From an uncultured Pseudomonadota bacterium (GTDB lineage Bacteria > Pseudomonadota > Gammaproteobacteria > Burkholderiales > Rhodocyclaceae), in NCBI GenBank assembly GCA_903951825.1, contig CAJBDJ010000067.1:1-34129 (forward strand): a stretch of 34,129 bases of DNA, given 5' to 3'. Below are positions 17,768 to 25,478 of this stretch, in pieces. The notes beneath the pieces were generated by a model. It was not told where the DNA came from, searched no databases, and saw only the letters and a list, made by a program, of their open reading frames with translations. Position numbers and translations under genes: made by a program. The stretch's first letter is position 1. Every line of letters begins with the position of its first letter.

Positions 17768-19090
17768 ATGAGCGACATTAAAAAAGTGGTGCTGGCCTAC
17801 TCCGGCGGTCTCGATACCTCGGTGATCCTGAAGTGGCTACAGGATGTTTATCAATGTGAAGTGGTCACCTTCACCGCCGATCTCGGTCAGGGAGAGGAAC
17901 TTGAGCCGGCGCGCATGAAGGCGCTGAAGGCAGGCATCAAACCGAAAAATATCTACATCGACGATGTGCGCGAGGAGTTCGTCCGCGACTTCGTTTTTCC
18001 GATGTTCCGTGCCAATACGGTTTACGAGGGCGAATATCTGCTTGGCACTTCGATCGCCCGGCCGCTGATCGCCAAGCGCCTGATAGAGATTGTCAACGAA
18101 ACCGGTGCCGACGCAATTTGTCATGGCGCCACGGGCAAGGGAAATGACCAGGTTCGTTTTGAACTCGGCGCCTACGCCCTCAAACCCGGCATCAAGGTCA
18201 TCGCACCGTGGCGCGAGTGGGATCTGATGTCGCGCGAAAAGCTCATGGCCTATGCTGAAAAACATGGCATAGAAATCGACATGAAGCACAAGAAGGGCGG
18301 CTCCCCTTATTCCATGGATGCCAACCTGCTACACATTTCTTACGAAGGTCGTCATCTGGAAGATCCATCGGCTGAAGCCGAAGAGTCAATGTGGCGGTGG
18401 ACGGTGTCGCCGGAAAAGGCGCCGAACAAGGCCGAATACATTGACCTCGAATTCGTCAGGGGCGATGTCGTTGCGATCAACGGCAAGACGATGAAGGCGC
18501 ACGAAATTCTCGCAACGCTCAACAAACTGGGCGGTCAGCACGGCATTGGCCGTCTTGATCTGGTTGAAAACCGTTACGTAGGCATGAAGTCGCGCGGCTG
18601 TTACGAAACCCCGGGCGGGACGATTCTTTTGCGTGCCCACCGCGCCATTGAGTCGGTGACGCTGGATCGTGAAGTGGCTCACCTCAAGGACGACCTGATG
18701 CCACGTTACGCCAGCCTGGTGTACAACGGTTACTGGTGGAGTCCGGAGCGCAAGGCGTTGCAGGTGCTGATCGACCATACCCAGGGCAACGTCAATGGCC
18801 TGGTTCGGCTCAAGCTGTACAAAGGCAATGTCATCGTCGTCGGCCGCGATTCGAAGACCGATTCGCTCTTCGACTCAAGCATTGCGACCTTCGAAGACGA
18901 TGCCGGCGCTTATGATCAAAAGGATGCGGCCGGCTTTATCAAGCTGAATGCCTTGCGGATGCGAATTGCGGCGAATCTCGCTGCGCGCAAGTCAGCCGGA
19001 TCGGCGATGAAAACGGCGGCCAAGCTGACGGAAAAAAAGGCTGCCGCGCCCAAGGCCGGCAAAAAATCCTCCGCCAAGAAAAAGGCCTGA
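17768..19090 (+). CDS. argG: Argininosuccinate synthase with basic C-terminal tail
   Basis: ArgG condenses citrulline and aspartate to argininosuccinate with ATP hydrolysis to AMP. The product is 440 residues and shows the ATP-binding AYSGGLDTS at 10-18, [13 protein letters not shown], and [18 protein letters not shown]. Usual bacterial enzymes of this type end near residue 400-410. Here about 35 more residues follow, almost entirely Ala, Lys and Ser (for example [16 protein letters not shown] at the end). The tail resembles histone H1-like basic tails seen in some betaproteobacterial proteins. ATG 17768 is used because AAGGAAATT precedes it; an earlier in-frame ATG at 17744 lies inside argF. 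Confidence 0.96.
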   Translation: MSDIKKVVLAYSGGLDTSVILKWLQDVYQCEVVTFTADLGQGEELEPARMKALKAGIKPKNIYIDDVREEFVRDFVFPMFRANTVYEGEYLLGTSIARPLIAKRLIEIVNETGADAICHGATGKGNDQVRFELGAYALKPGIKVIAPWREWDLMSREKLMAYAEKHGIEIDMKHKKGGSPYSMDANLLHISYEGRHLEDPSAEAEESMWRWTVSPEKAPNKAEYIDLEFVRGDVVAINGKTMKAHEILATLNKLGGQHGIGRLDLVENRYVGMKSRGCYETPGGTILLRAHRAIESVTLDREVAHLKDDLMPRYASLVYNGYWWSPERKALQVLIDHTQGNVNGLVRLKLYKGNVIVVGRDSKTDSLFDSSIATFEDDAGAYDQKDAAGFIKLNALRMRIAANLAARKSAGSAMKTAAKLTEKKAAAPKAGKKSSAKKKA

Positions 19091-19093
19091 TTC

Positions 19094-19318
19094 ATGGAAT
19101 CGAGCACCCTGTTCGGGCTGACCGAAGAACAGATTGCTGATTTTGGCACCACCTGGGGGGTGGGCTTTTTCATTCTTTTCATGCTTTTTATCATCGGCGA
19201 GATTGCCTGGAAATCGAAAGCCGGCAAAACGGGAACCTTCATTCTTTTCTTTGTTTTGTCTTTCGGCATGGTTGGCTTCATCGCCAAGGCAGTTATTCAA
19301 AAAATCTGGGGTATTTAA
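19094..19318 (+). CDS. DUF2788 family small membrane protein
   Basis: The 74-residue inner-membrane protein has two hydrophobic helices (about 23-40 and 50-67) around a short lysine-rich loop, preceded by an acidic N-terminus (LFGLTEEQIADF). It matches the small DUF2788 family of betaproteobacteria, for which no function is known. It starts 3 bases after argG and ends directly before ppnP, so it is probably transcribed with them. Confidence 0.75.
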   Translation: MESSTLFGLTEEQIADFGTTWGVGFFILFMLFIIGEIAWKSKAGKTGTFILFFVLSFGMVGFIAKAVIQKIWGI

Positions 19319-19630
19319 ATGTCGCAATACAACCATGTTTCGGTAATCAAAAAGGCCAACGTTTATTTCGATGGCAAATGCATCAGCCATACCGTCTTGC
19401 TGGCTGATGGCACAAAAAAGACGCTTGGCGTCATCATGCCGTCCAGCCTGACCTTCAATACCGGTGCGCCGGAAATCATGGAGGGTGTCGGCGGTTCCTG
19501 CCGTGTCAAGCTCAAGGGCGAAACAGAGTGGACGACTTATGCCGCCGGTCAATCTTTTAATGTGCCGGGCGATTCGAGTTTTGAAATCGCCTGCGACGAG
19601 CCTTACCACTACGTCTGCCATTTTGGATAA
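19319..19630 (+). CDS. ppnP: Pyrimidine/purine nucleoside phosphorylase PpnP
   Basis: PpnP (formerly YaiE, DUF1255) is a small cupin-fold phosphorylase that splits diverse nucleosides into base and ribose-1-phosphate. The 103-residue protein shows the family features: [20 protein letters not shown] at the start, [20 protein letters not shown], and the closing [20 protein letters not shown]. Size agrees with the family (about 94-105). It follows the DUF2788 stop codon without a gap. Confidence 0.93.
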   Translation: MSQYNHVSVIKKANVYFDGKCISHTVLLADGTKKTLGVIMPSSLTFNTGAPEIMEGVGGSCRVKLKGETEWTTYAAGQSFNVPGDSSFEIACDEPYHYVCHFG

Positions 19631-19635
19631 TCGCC

Positions 19636-20130
19636 ATGCCAAGTTTTGACTTTACTTCCGAAGCCGACATGGAGGCCTTGAAAAATGCCATCGATGTCAC
19701 CATCCGCCAGATTGATAACCGCTACGACTTTAAGGGGACAACGGCGAAGGTCGAGCTGAACGAAAAGGACAAATTGATCACCCTGCACGGTGATTCGGAT
19801 TTTCAGCTTGATCAGATCAAGGATCTGCTTTTCCCGGCGATGGAAAAAAAGGAGAAGGAGAGCGTCAAGCGCCTCGATCACCAGAAAATCATCAGTGTCT
19901 CGGGCAACAAGGTCAAGCAGGAAATGAAGATCAGGGATGGCATCGATACTGATCTGGCCAAGAAAATCGTCAAGATGATCAAGGACGGAAAACTCAAGGT
20001 TCAGGCCTCGATTCAGGGCGACTCCGTCCGCGTTCAGGGCGCCAAGCGCGACGATTTGCAAGCGTGTATCGCGCTCGTCACCAAATCGATCACCGATTTT
20101 CCAATCAAGTACGGAAACTTCCGCGACTAG
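19636..20130 (+). CDS. yajQ: YajQ family nucleotide-binding protein
   Basis: The 164-residue protein has two ferredoxin-like repeats, typical of YajQ. Members bind nucleotides and, in Xanthomonas and Pseudomonas, cyclic di-GMP, acting as co-regulators of virulence genes. Visible hallmarks are MPSFDFTSEADMEALKNAID, RYDFKGTTAKVEL and the C-terminal ITDFPIKYGNFRD. Length is typical. The gene is the last of the plus-strand run. A small hairpin CCTTGT/ACAAGG (20131-20146) directly follows the stop, without a T-tract. Confidence 0.94.
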   Translation: MPSFDFTSEADMEALKNAIDVTIRQIDNRYDFKGTTAKVELNEKDKLITLHGDSDFQLDQIKDLLFPAMEKKEKESVKRLDHQKIISVSGNKVKQEMKIRDGIDTDLAKKIVKMIKDGKLKVQASIQGDSVRVQGAKRDDLQACIALVTKSITDFPIKYGNFRD

Positions 20131-20191
20131 CCTTGTCGGGACAAGGTGGAGAAGAGCCGAAAGCCGCTCGTTGAATCCCCGGCGGGTTGAA

Positions 20192-20905
20192 TCAGCGCTT
20201 CAGCCCTTTGATCCAGACTGAATAAAGCTGTTCTGAAAGCTGGCGCATCTCGGGCAGGCGACCGGCGATTTGAGCCTGCATCTGCTCGGGATTTTGAACG
20301 CTGGGCAAGTCGCCATCGACTAATGCCTCGTCGGCCCATTGCCGACACCAGGTGGCAATCATCTCGGGCGTCATTTCAACGTGGCATTGCATGCCAAGGT
20401 GCGGGCCGAGCGCGAACATCTGGTTGTTGCAATGGGCGCTAGCAAGAAGGTGGCTAGCGCCATCGGGCAGGCTGAAGGTTTCACCGTGCCAATGAAAAGC
20501 CATCGCCGACTTGCCGGCAAAGGCGCCCAGCCAGCGCGTTGCGATCTCGCCGGCCGTGCCGACGACGCTTCCCCAGCCGATTTCTTTGAGCGGATTCTTG
20601 GTCACGGCGCCGCCGAGCGCTTTACTCATCAACTGGCCACCAAGACAGTGGCCGATCACCGGCACGCCTTCTGCCACCGCCCAGCGAATCAGAGAGCAGA
20701 CCGGGGCAATCCATGGCAGCGGGTCATTGACGCTCATTGGCCCGCCCATGAAACATAGCCCGGAAAAGCCGTCGACCGTAAGCGGCACGGGTGCACCTTC
20801 ATCAAGGGCGATCAGCCGCCATGGAATCCGGTGCTGCTCAAGGAATATGGCAAAATAGCCCGGACCTTCAGTGGAGGAGTGGCGAAATATGGCGACGGGT
20901 AGCAT
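20192..20905 (-). CDS. Class I glutamine amidotransferase-like protein
   Basis: The 237-residue cytosolic protein has the class I amidotransferase triad: nucleophile C87 in VIGHCLGGQLMSKALGG, H175 and E177 in QCHVEMTPEMI. It is of the GMP synthase-like stand-alone type (YfeJ-like), without a synthase domain, and its acceptor is unknown. The start at 20905 (MLPVAIFRHSSTEGPGYF) is where conserved sequence begins; the frame is open upstream to 21022, but that part lies antisense to the next gene. The start lies inside, or very close to, the 5' end of the divergent protease gene. Confidence 0.88.
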   Translation of the reverse strand: MLPVAIFRHSSTEGPGYFAIFLEQHRIPWRLIALDEGAPVPLTVDGFSGLCFMGGPMSVNDPLPWIAPVCSLIRWAVAEGVPVIGHCLGGQLMSKALGGAVTKNPLKEIGWGSVVGTAGEIATRWLGAFAGKSAMAFHWHGETFSLPDGASHLLASAHCNNQMFALGPHLGMQCHVEMTPEMIATWCRQWADEALVDGDLPSVQNPEQMQAQIAGRLPEMRQLSEQLYSVWIKGLKR

Positions 20906-21563
20906 GCTGGACAAGATGACAAATCGAATGGGCTTCCATATTACCCTGCTCGGTTTACTCTGCAGTTTTTCGCCGGCACTTCTCGCGGCCGATGTCGGTC
21001 TGGCCGGTGTCATGGGCAGCAAGGCAATGCTGATGATTAACGGCGGCCAGCCAAAAGCACTGGCTGTCGGCCAGTCGATCGATGGAATTCGCCTGATTTC
21101 GGTGAGCGGCGATCAAGTTGTTGTTGAAATCAATGGCAAACATCGGCCGTTGCGCATCGGTCAGCACGCGGTCGGAACGCTCAGCGCAGGCGGCGCGGAA
21201 AAGGTGATTTTGACGGCGGATAGCCGCGGACATTTTCTGACGACGGGAGCGGTCAACGGCGCTTCCATAACCTTTCTCGTCGATACCGGTGCTACCATGG
21301 TTTCGCTTGGCGCCAGCGATGCGCGGCGTCTGGGAATTGACGCCAGCAAGGGGCAACCGGGAATGTCGAGTACGGCCAACGGAATTGCCCGGGTGTCGAA
21401 GGTCAAACTGGATTCGGTGCGCGTCGGCGACGTGACGCTCAATAACGTCGACGCCCTGATCGGCGAGACAGATATGCCTCATGCCTTGCTCGGCATGAGT
21501 TTCTTGAATCGTATGGAAATGCAGCGCGATGGCCCCACGATGACGTTGAAAAGAAGATTTTAG
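20889..21563 (+). CDS. Retropepsin-like clan AA aspartic protease, exported
   Basis: The protein of about 224 residues has an N-terminal signal peptide (hydrophobic HITLLGLLCSFSPALLA, cleavage probably before ADVGLAG) and a C-terminal single-domain aspartic protease of the bacterial retropepsin-like type (TIGR02281-like). The active site FLVDTGATMVSLG has D132, and the second landmark is LLGMSFLNRM. As with retropepsins, it should function as a dimer. The middle segment has a beta-rich region of unknown role. The ATG at 20889 has GGAGG upstream; ATG 20904, 20916 or 20931 are alternatives that would leave the signal peptide intact. The gene is followed after 7 bases by a small unknown gene. 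Confidence 0.87.
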   Translation: MATGSMLDKMTNRMGFHITLLGLLCSFSPALLAADVGLAGVMGSKAMLMINGGQPKALAVGQSIDGIRLISVSGDQVVVEINGKHRPLRIGQHAVGTLSAGGAEKVILTADSRGHFLTTGAVNGASITFLVDTGATMVSLGASDARRLGIDASKGQPGMSSTANGIARVSKVKLDSVRVGDVTLNNVDALIGETDMPHALLGMSFLNRMEMQRDGPTMTLKRRF

Positions 21564-21570
21564 GAGAGAG

Positions 21571-21831
21571 ATGATGCCGAACCGGGATAAAGAAATTACG
21601 TTATTGAGTCGCGAACTGGAAATATTGATGAATGAGCGGCAAACCTTGTTGCGCGTGGTGGGTGCCGCCGCCGCCCTGATTGCCAGCCTCGACAGCAAGC
21701 GTCTGCCGGTGGGAGCCGTTGAGGCGGCCGATATGGTGGCAACCTCGATTAATGATCTCTCCGAGGAAACCTTGCAGGATGCGCTCAGCGCAGTTCATGC
21801 CGAAATCGAGGATGACGTGACGACGGCATGA
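21571..21831 (+). CDS. Small hypothetical protein
   Basis: The 86-residue acidic, mainly helical protein has no signal peptide or cysteines. The N-terminal third (about 5-27) has heptad-like leucines, followed by a small Ala-rich hydrophobic stretch (VVGAAAALIASL). I do not recognise the family. GGAGAGAG precedes the ATG closely. The stop overlaps the start of the Nudix gene (ATGA), so the two are probably translationally coupled, and the three genes from 20889 form one operon. Confidence 0.75.
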   Translation: MMPNRDKEITLLSRELEILMNERQTLLRVVGAAAALIASLDSKRLPVGAVEAADMVATSINDLSEETLQDALSAVHAEIEDDVTTA

Positions 21832-22421
21832 ATGCCGATCTCGCACAGATTCGGCGCAGCCTGCTGACCGAGCCGCTGGCCGGACATTTCATTCAGGAGG
21901 AAGGGGGAGAAGGTTTACCGCTCACACCAGCGGCGGTTCTTTTCCCGATTGTCTTGCGTGCCGATGGCGCAACGGTTTTATTGACCCGGCGAACCGCCCA
22001 TTTGCGCGATCACGCCGGTCAAATCAGCTTTCCCGGGGGACGCGTCGAAGAAGAAGATTTGTCGCCAACGCACACTGCGTTGCGTGAGACCGAGGAGGAA
22101 ATCGGTCTCTCCCGAGAGCACATCGAGATTATCGGATTTCTGCCGGAATACCGCACTGGCACCGGTTTTCGCGTGACGCCGGTGGTCGCTCTGGTGCACC
22201 CGCCTTTTGCCATCACCCCCGACACCTTCGAGGTGGCGGAAGTTTTCGAGGTACCGCTGGCCTTTCTACTTGATCCGGACAACCACAAACCACATTCGCT
22301 GCACTACCGTGGCGCCCTGCGCCATTTTGTTGCCATGCCTTATGGCGAACATTTCATATGGGGTGCAACGGCCGGTATGATCCGCTCCCTGACCGAACGT
22401 ATCGGCTTGCATACGGCCTGA
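21828..22421 (+). CDS. Nudix hydrolase, CoA pyrophosphatase (NudL-like)
   Basis: The 197-residue Nudix hydrolase is of the coenzyme A pyrophosphatase group, which splits CoA and acyl-CoA into phosphopantetheine and 3',5'-ADP. The Nudix box spans about 70-94, with GGRVEEEDL and the metal-binding RETEEEIGL (R86 E87, E90 E91). The group-specific motif LLTRRTAHLRDHAGQISFPG lies directly ahead of it. Length is normal. It overlaps the stop of the preceding small gene by 4 bases. A CoA-degrading enzyme near a thiolase gene is noted, but a functional link is inference. Confidence 0.9.
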   Translation: MNADLAQIRRSLLTEPLAGHFIQEEGGEGLPLTPAAVLFPIVLRADGATVLLTRRTAHLRDHAGQISFPGGRVEEEDLSPTHTALRETEEEIGLSREHIEIIGFLPEYRTGTGFRVTPVVALVHPPFAITPDTFEVAEVFEVPLAFLLDPDNHKPHSLHYRGALRHFVAMPYGEHFIWGATAGMIRSLTERIGLHTA

Positions 22422-22493
22422 TTGCGCGCTCGATTTACCGTGAAATCCGCCTGAAACCGACGATTTTTCTACATGAACCGGGCGATTTCTGGG

Positions 22494-22685
22494 TATGATT
22501 TAAGAGTTTCCTTTGCGTGTGACGGTTGCTTTCAGCGCCATCGCAGGGAACTTGATCGCAGCCCATAGCGGACGAACGAAAGCGCCCCGTGGATGCCGGG
22601 TTCTGACCCGGCAACTCGATCGTAGGCATGTTCTTGTTGGGGTTTGCCGCCTGGTGAGCCAAACACAATTTATCAGGAGATTTAC
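22494..22685 (+). promoter_or_regulatory. Promoter candidate and structured leader of the thiolase gene
   Basis: The 264-base gap 22422-22685 has no convincing gene. TATGAT at 22494-22499 is a candidate -10 without a good -35. Downstream lie a GCCGGGT/ACCCGGC hairpin with loop TCTG (22595-22612) and flanking complementary GATCG (22554-22558) and CGATC (22617-22621), which could close a larger multi-stem structure. AGGAG lies about 7 bases before the thiolase ATG. I do not recognise a known riboswitch. Confidence 0.4.
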
Positions 22686-23867
22686 ATGAGCAGAGATGTC
22701 GTCGTTCTAAGCGCAGTTCGTTCAGCCATTGGCGCTTTTGGAGGTTCGCTGGCCGATTTTGAAAGCACCGAACTCGCCGGTGTGGTGATAAAAGAAGCGA
22801 TTGCACGCTCCGGTGTTGATCCGTTGGCCATCAATTACGTCACGGTCGGCACCACGATGCCGACTGACTCCCGCTACGCCTATGTGTCTCGTGTTGCCTC
22901 GATTCAGGCCGGCCTGTCGATGGACTCCGTTGCCATGCAAGTCAGCCGTCTGTGCGCCTCCGGCTTGCAGGGAATTGTTACGACCGCCCAAAACCTGATG
23001 CTGGGTGATGCCGATTACGGAATCGGTGGGGGCGTTGAAGTCATGTCCAAGGCAGCTTACCTGATGCCTTCGCTGCGTAGTGGTGCTCGCATGGGAGATA
23101 CCAAAGCAGTCGATTCGATGGTTGCCGTGTTGACCGACCCGTTCGGCGTCGGCCATATGGGGATCACCGCTGAAAACCTCGCGGCCAAGTACGGTTTCAG
23201 CCGCGAAGATCAAGATGCCTTCGCCGTCGAATCGCAGCGCCGCGCCGCCGCCGCCATCGACGCCGGTCACTTCAAGTCGCAGATCGTTCCCATCGTCAAG
23301 CAGACACGCAAGGGTGAGGTTGTTTTCGATACCGATGAGCACCTCAAGCGCGGTACGACCATGGAATCCCTGGCCAAGATGAAGCCGGCGTTCAAGAAAG
23401 ACGGCACAGTCACTGCCGGCAATGCTTCAGGGATCAACGATGGCGCCGCTTTCTTCGTTCTTGCAGCGGCTGATGTTGCTGCCAAAAACGGACACAAGGC
23501 GCGTGCCCGCATCGCCGGCTACGCGGTTGCAGGTGTCCCTAACGACATCATGGGTGAAGGCCCGATCCCGGCGACCCGTTTGGCGCTCAAAAAGGCCGGC
23601 CTGACGCTCGATCAAATGGACGTCATCGAGTCCAACGAAGCCTTTGCCGCGCAGGCCTTGTCGGTTTCGAAAGTGCTTGGTCTGGATCCGGCGAAAACCA
23701 ATCCGAATGGCGGCGCGATTGCGCTCGGTCACCCGGTTGGCTGCTCCGGTGCTTTCATCGCCACCAAGGCGCTTTACGAGCTTGAGCGAATCGGCGGCAA
23801 GTATGCATTGGTCACGATGTGTATCGGTGGCGGTCAGGGAATTGCGGTTATTTTCGAACGCGCCTGA
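22686..23867 (+). CDS. Acetyl-CoA acetyltransferase (beta-ketothiolase, BktB-like)
   Basis: This thiolase II condenses two acetyl-CoA (or acetyl- with propionyl-CoA) in the biosynthetic direction, or cleaves beta-ketoacyl-CoA. The 393-residue protein has the catalytic cysteine C90 (RLCASGLQ), H349 in ALGHPVGCSGA and C379 in TMCIGGGQG. The whole sequence is close to the Cupriavidus BktB type, which supplies C4/C5 units for polyhydroxyalkanoate; phaR elsewhere in the window fits this. A role in fatty-acid degradation cannot be excluded. The ATG 22686 follows AGGAG. A strong terminator follows, so the gene is monocistronic. Confidence 0.93.
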   Translation: MSRDVVVLSAVRSAIGAFGGSLADFESTELAGVVIKEAIARSGVDPLAINYVTVGTTMPTDSRYAYVSRVASIQAGLSMDSVAMQVSRLCASGLQGIVTTAQNLMLGDADYGIGGGVEVMSKAAYLMPSLRSGARMGDTKAVDSMVAVLTDPFGVGHMGITAENLAAKYGFSREDQDAFAVESQRRAAAAIDAGHFKSQIVPIVKQTRKGEVVFDTDEHLKRGTTMESLAKMKPAFKKDGTVTAGNASGINDGAAFFVLAAADVAAKNGHKARARIAGYAVAGVPNDIMGEGPIPATRLALKKAGLTLDQMDVIESNEAFAAQALSVSKVLGLDPAKTNPNGGAIALGHPVGCSGAFIATKALYELERIGGKYALVTMCIGGGQGIAVIFERA

Positions 23868-23883
23868 TTTTGCGCCGTTTCCC

Positions 23884-23917
23884 AAAAAGCCCGCAGGAGC
23901 AATCCTGCGGGCTTTTT
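23884..23917 (+). terminator. Strong intrinsic terminator after the thiolase
   Basis: The 15-bp stem AAAAAGCCCGCAGGA / TCCTGCGGGCTTTTT encloses loop GCAA, 16 bases after the stop. The A5/T5 tracts are symmetrical, so it can stop transcription from both directions. Confidence 0.93.
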
Positions 23918-23971
23918 CTTGCACCACGTTGACTGAAGGCGCACCGGGTTGGGGCGCCAGTTTTCAGTGAA

Positions 23972-23991
23972 AAATCATAATTGCATGATTT
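23972..23991. promoter_or_regulatory. Perfect inverted repeat ahead of the ATP-grasp cluster (possible operator)
   Basis: AAATCAT (23972-23978) and ATGATTT (23985-23991) are exact inverted repeats around AATTGC. The element is AT-rich in otherwise GC-rich DNA and lies 73 bases before the first ATP-grasp start. It is placed as an operator or promoter-proximal site would be; no binding protein can be named. Confidence 0.45.
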
Positions 23992-24063
23992 GATTCGCCT
24001 TTGGTCTTTGGCATGAAAACTGCTGACTTAGAGCGGAGAAAATCCTCAGCGAAGAGTCGAAAC

Positions 24064-25476
24064 ATGAACTTCTACAACGAAATGATCGACGCCGACAACG
24101 GCGTTCGCGCACATTACCGGGCTTATGAAGAGTGGCTCAAGGCGACCCCTCCCGATCGCATCGCGCGCAAGCGGGCTGAAGCTGATCTGGCTTTTCATCG
24201 CGTCGGCATCACCTTCGCGGTATATGGCGAAGAAGCCGGCAAGGAGCGCCTGATTCCCTTCGACATCATTCCGCGCATCATTCCTTCTCAGGAGTGGAAG
24301 TCGATGCAGGCCGGCCTGCGCCAGCGGGTGAAAACGCTGAATTTGTTCCTCCACGACATTTATCACGATCAGGAAATTCTCAAGGCCGGAAAGATTCCCG
24401 CCGAGCAAATATTGAACAACGCGCAATATCGTCCGGTAATGAAGGGCGTCGACGTCCCGGGCGGGGTTTATGCGCACATTGCCGGCGTCGATATCGTCCG
24501 CGCCGGCGCCGGTGAGTTTTACGTACTCGAGGACAATTTGCGCGTTCCCTCCGGCGTCTCGTACATGCTGGAAGACCGCAAGATGATGATGCGCCTCTTC
24601 CCCGAACTATTCGCCAGGCATAAGGTGGCACCGGTTCAGCATTACCCGGACATGCTGCTCGAAAAGCTGCGCGCCGTGGCGCCCAACGGCGTCAATGATC
24701 CGACAGTCGTTGTGCTGACGCCGGGCGCGTACAACAGTGCTTATTTTGAACACACTTTCCTGGCACAGCAGATGGGCGTCGAACTGGTTGAAGGGCGCGA
24801 TCTTTTCGTCAAGAACGAGACGGTGTTCATGCGCACGACGCAGGGGCCGCAGCGGGTCGATGTGATTTACCGGCGCATCGACGACGACTATATGGATCCG
24901 GAAGTTTTCCGTGCCGAATCGACTCTCGGCGTGCCGGGCATCCTGCGCGCCTATCAGGCCGGCAACGTGACGCTGGCCAATGCGATTGGTACTGGTGTCG
25001 CCGACGACAAGTCGATTTACCCCTATGTACCCGAGATGATTCGCTTCTATCTGGGCGAAGAACCGATCCTCAACAATGTGCCGACGCACATGTGCCGCAA
25101 GCCGGAAGAACTCAAGTACGTACTTGCCCACCTCTCCGAACTGGTGGTCAAGGAAGTGCATGGTGCCGGCGGGTACGGCATGTTGGTCGGGCCGGCGGCG
25201 ACGCGCGAACAGATCGAGCATTTCCGCAAGCTGCTGATCGCCAAGCCGGACGGCTACATCGCCCAGCCGACCCTCGCGCTGTCCAACTGCCCGACTTTTG
25301 TCGACGAGGGAATTGCCCCGCGCCACCTCGATTTGCGCCCCTTTGTTCTGTCCTCCGGCAAATGCGTCACCATGGTGCCCGGTGGCCTGACCCGCGTTGC
25401 CCTGACCGCCGGCTCGCTGGTCGTTAATTCGTCGCAGGGCGGCGGCACCAAAGACACCTGGATTCTGGAGGATTGA
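24064..25476 (+). CDS. Circularly permuted type 2 ATP-grasp protein (module 1)
   Basis: The 470-residue cytosolic protein of the CP_ATPgrasp_2 family (formerly DUF404/DUF407) is predicted to form amide or peptide bonds through acyl-phosphate intermediates. Conserved stretches include NAQYRPVMKGVDVPGG, the nucleotide-binding-like FYVLEDNLRVPSGVSYML, LTPGAYNSAYFEHTFLA, RIDDDYMDPEVF, GNVTLANAIGTGVADDK and VVKEVHGAGGYGMLVGP. ATG 24064 is chosen because the family N-terminus (FYNEM) starts there; an upstream in-frame ATG at 24013 is possible. It is followed at 25479 by the alpha-E gene, its obligate partner in most genomes. Substrate and product are unknown. It is paralogous to residues 1-505 of the fusion protein at 29904. 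Confidence 0.93.
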   Translation: MNFYNEMIDADNGVRAHYRAYEEWLKATPPDRIARKRAEADLAFHRVGITFAVYGEEAGKERLIPFDIIPRIIPSQEWKSMQAGLRQRVKTLNLFLHDIYHDQEILKAGKIPAEQILNNAQYRPVMKGVDVPGGVYAHIAGVDIVRAGAGEFYVLEDNLRVPSGVSYMLEDRKMMMRLFPELFARHKVAPVQHYPDMLLEKLRAVAPNGVNDPTVVVLTPGAYNSAYFEHTFLAQQMGVELVEGRDLFVKNETVFMRTTQGPQRVDVIYRRIDDDYMDPEVFRAESTLGVPGILRAYQAGNVTLANAIGTGVADDKSIYPYVPEMIRFYLGEEPILNNVPTHMCRKPEELKYVLAHLSELVVKEVHGAGGYGMLVGPAATREQIEHFRKLLIAKPDGYIAQPTLALSNCPTFVDEGIAPRHLDLRPFVLSSGKCVTMVPGGLTRVALTAGSLVVNSSQGGGTKDTWILED

Positions 25477-25478
25477 CC

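Noticed and set aside
20131..20146. Hairpin after yajQ as a terminator
   Set aside because: Only 6 base pairs and no T-tract on either strand.
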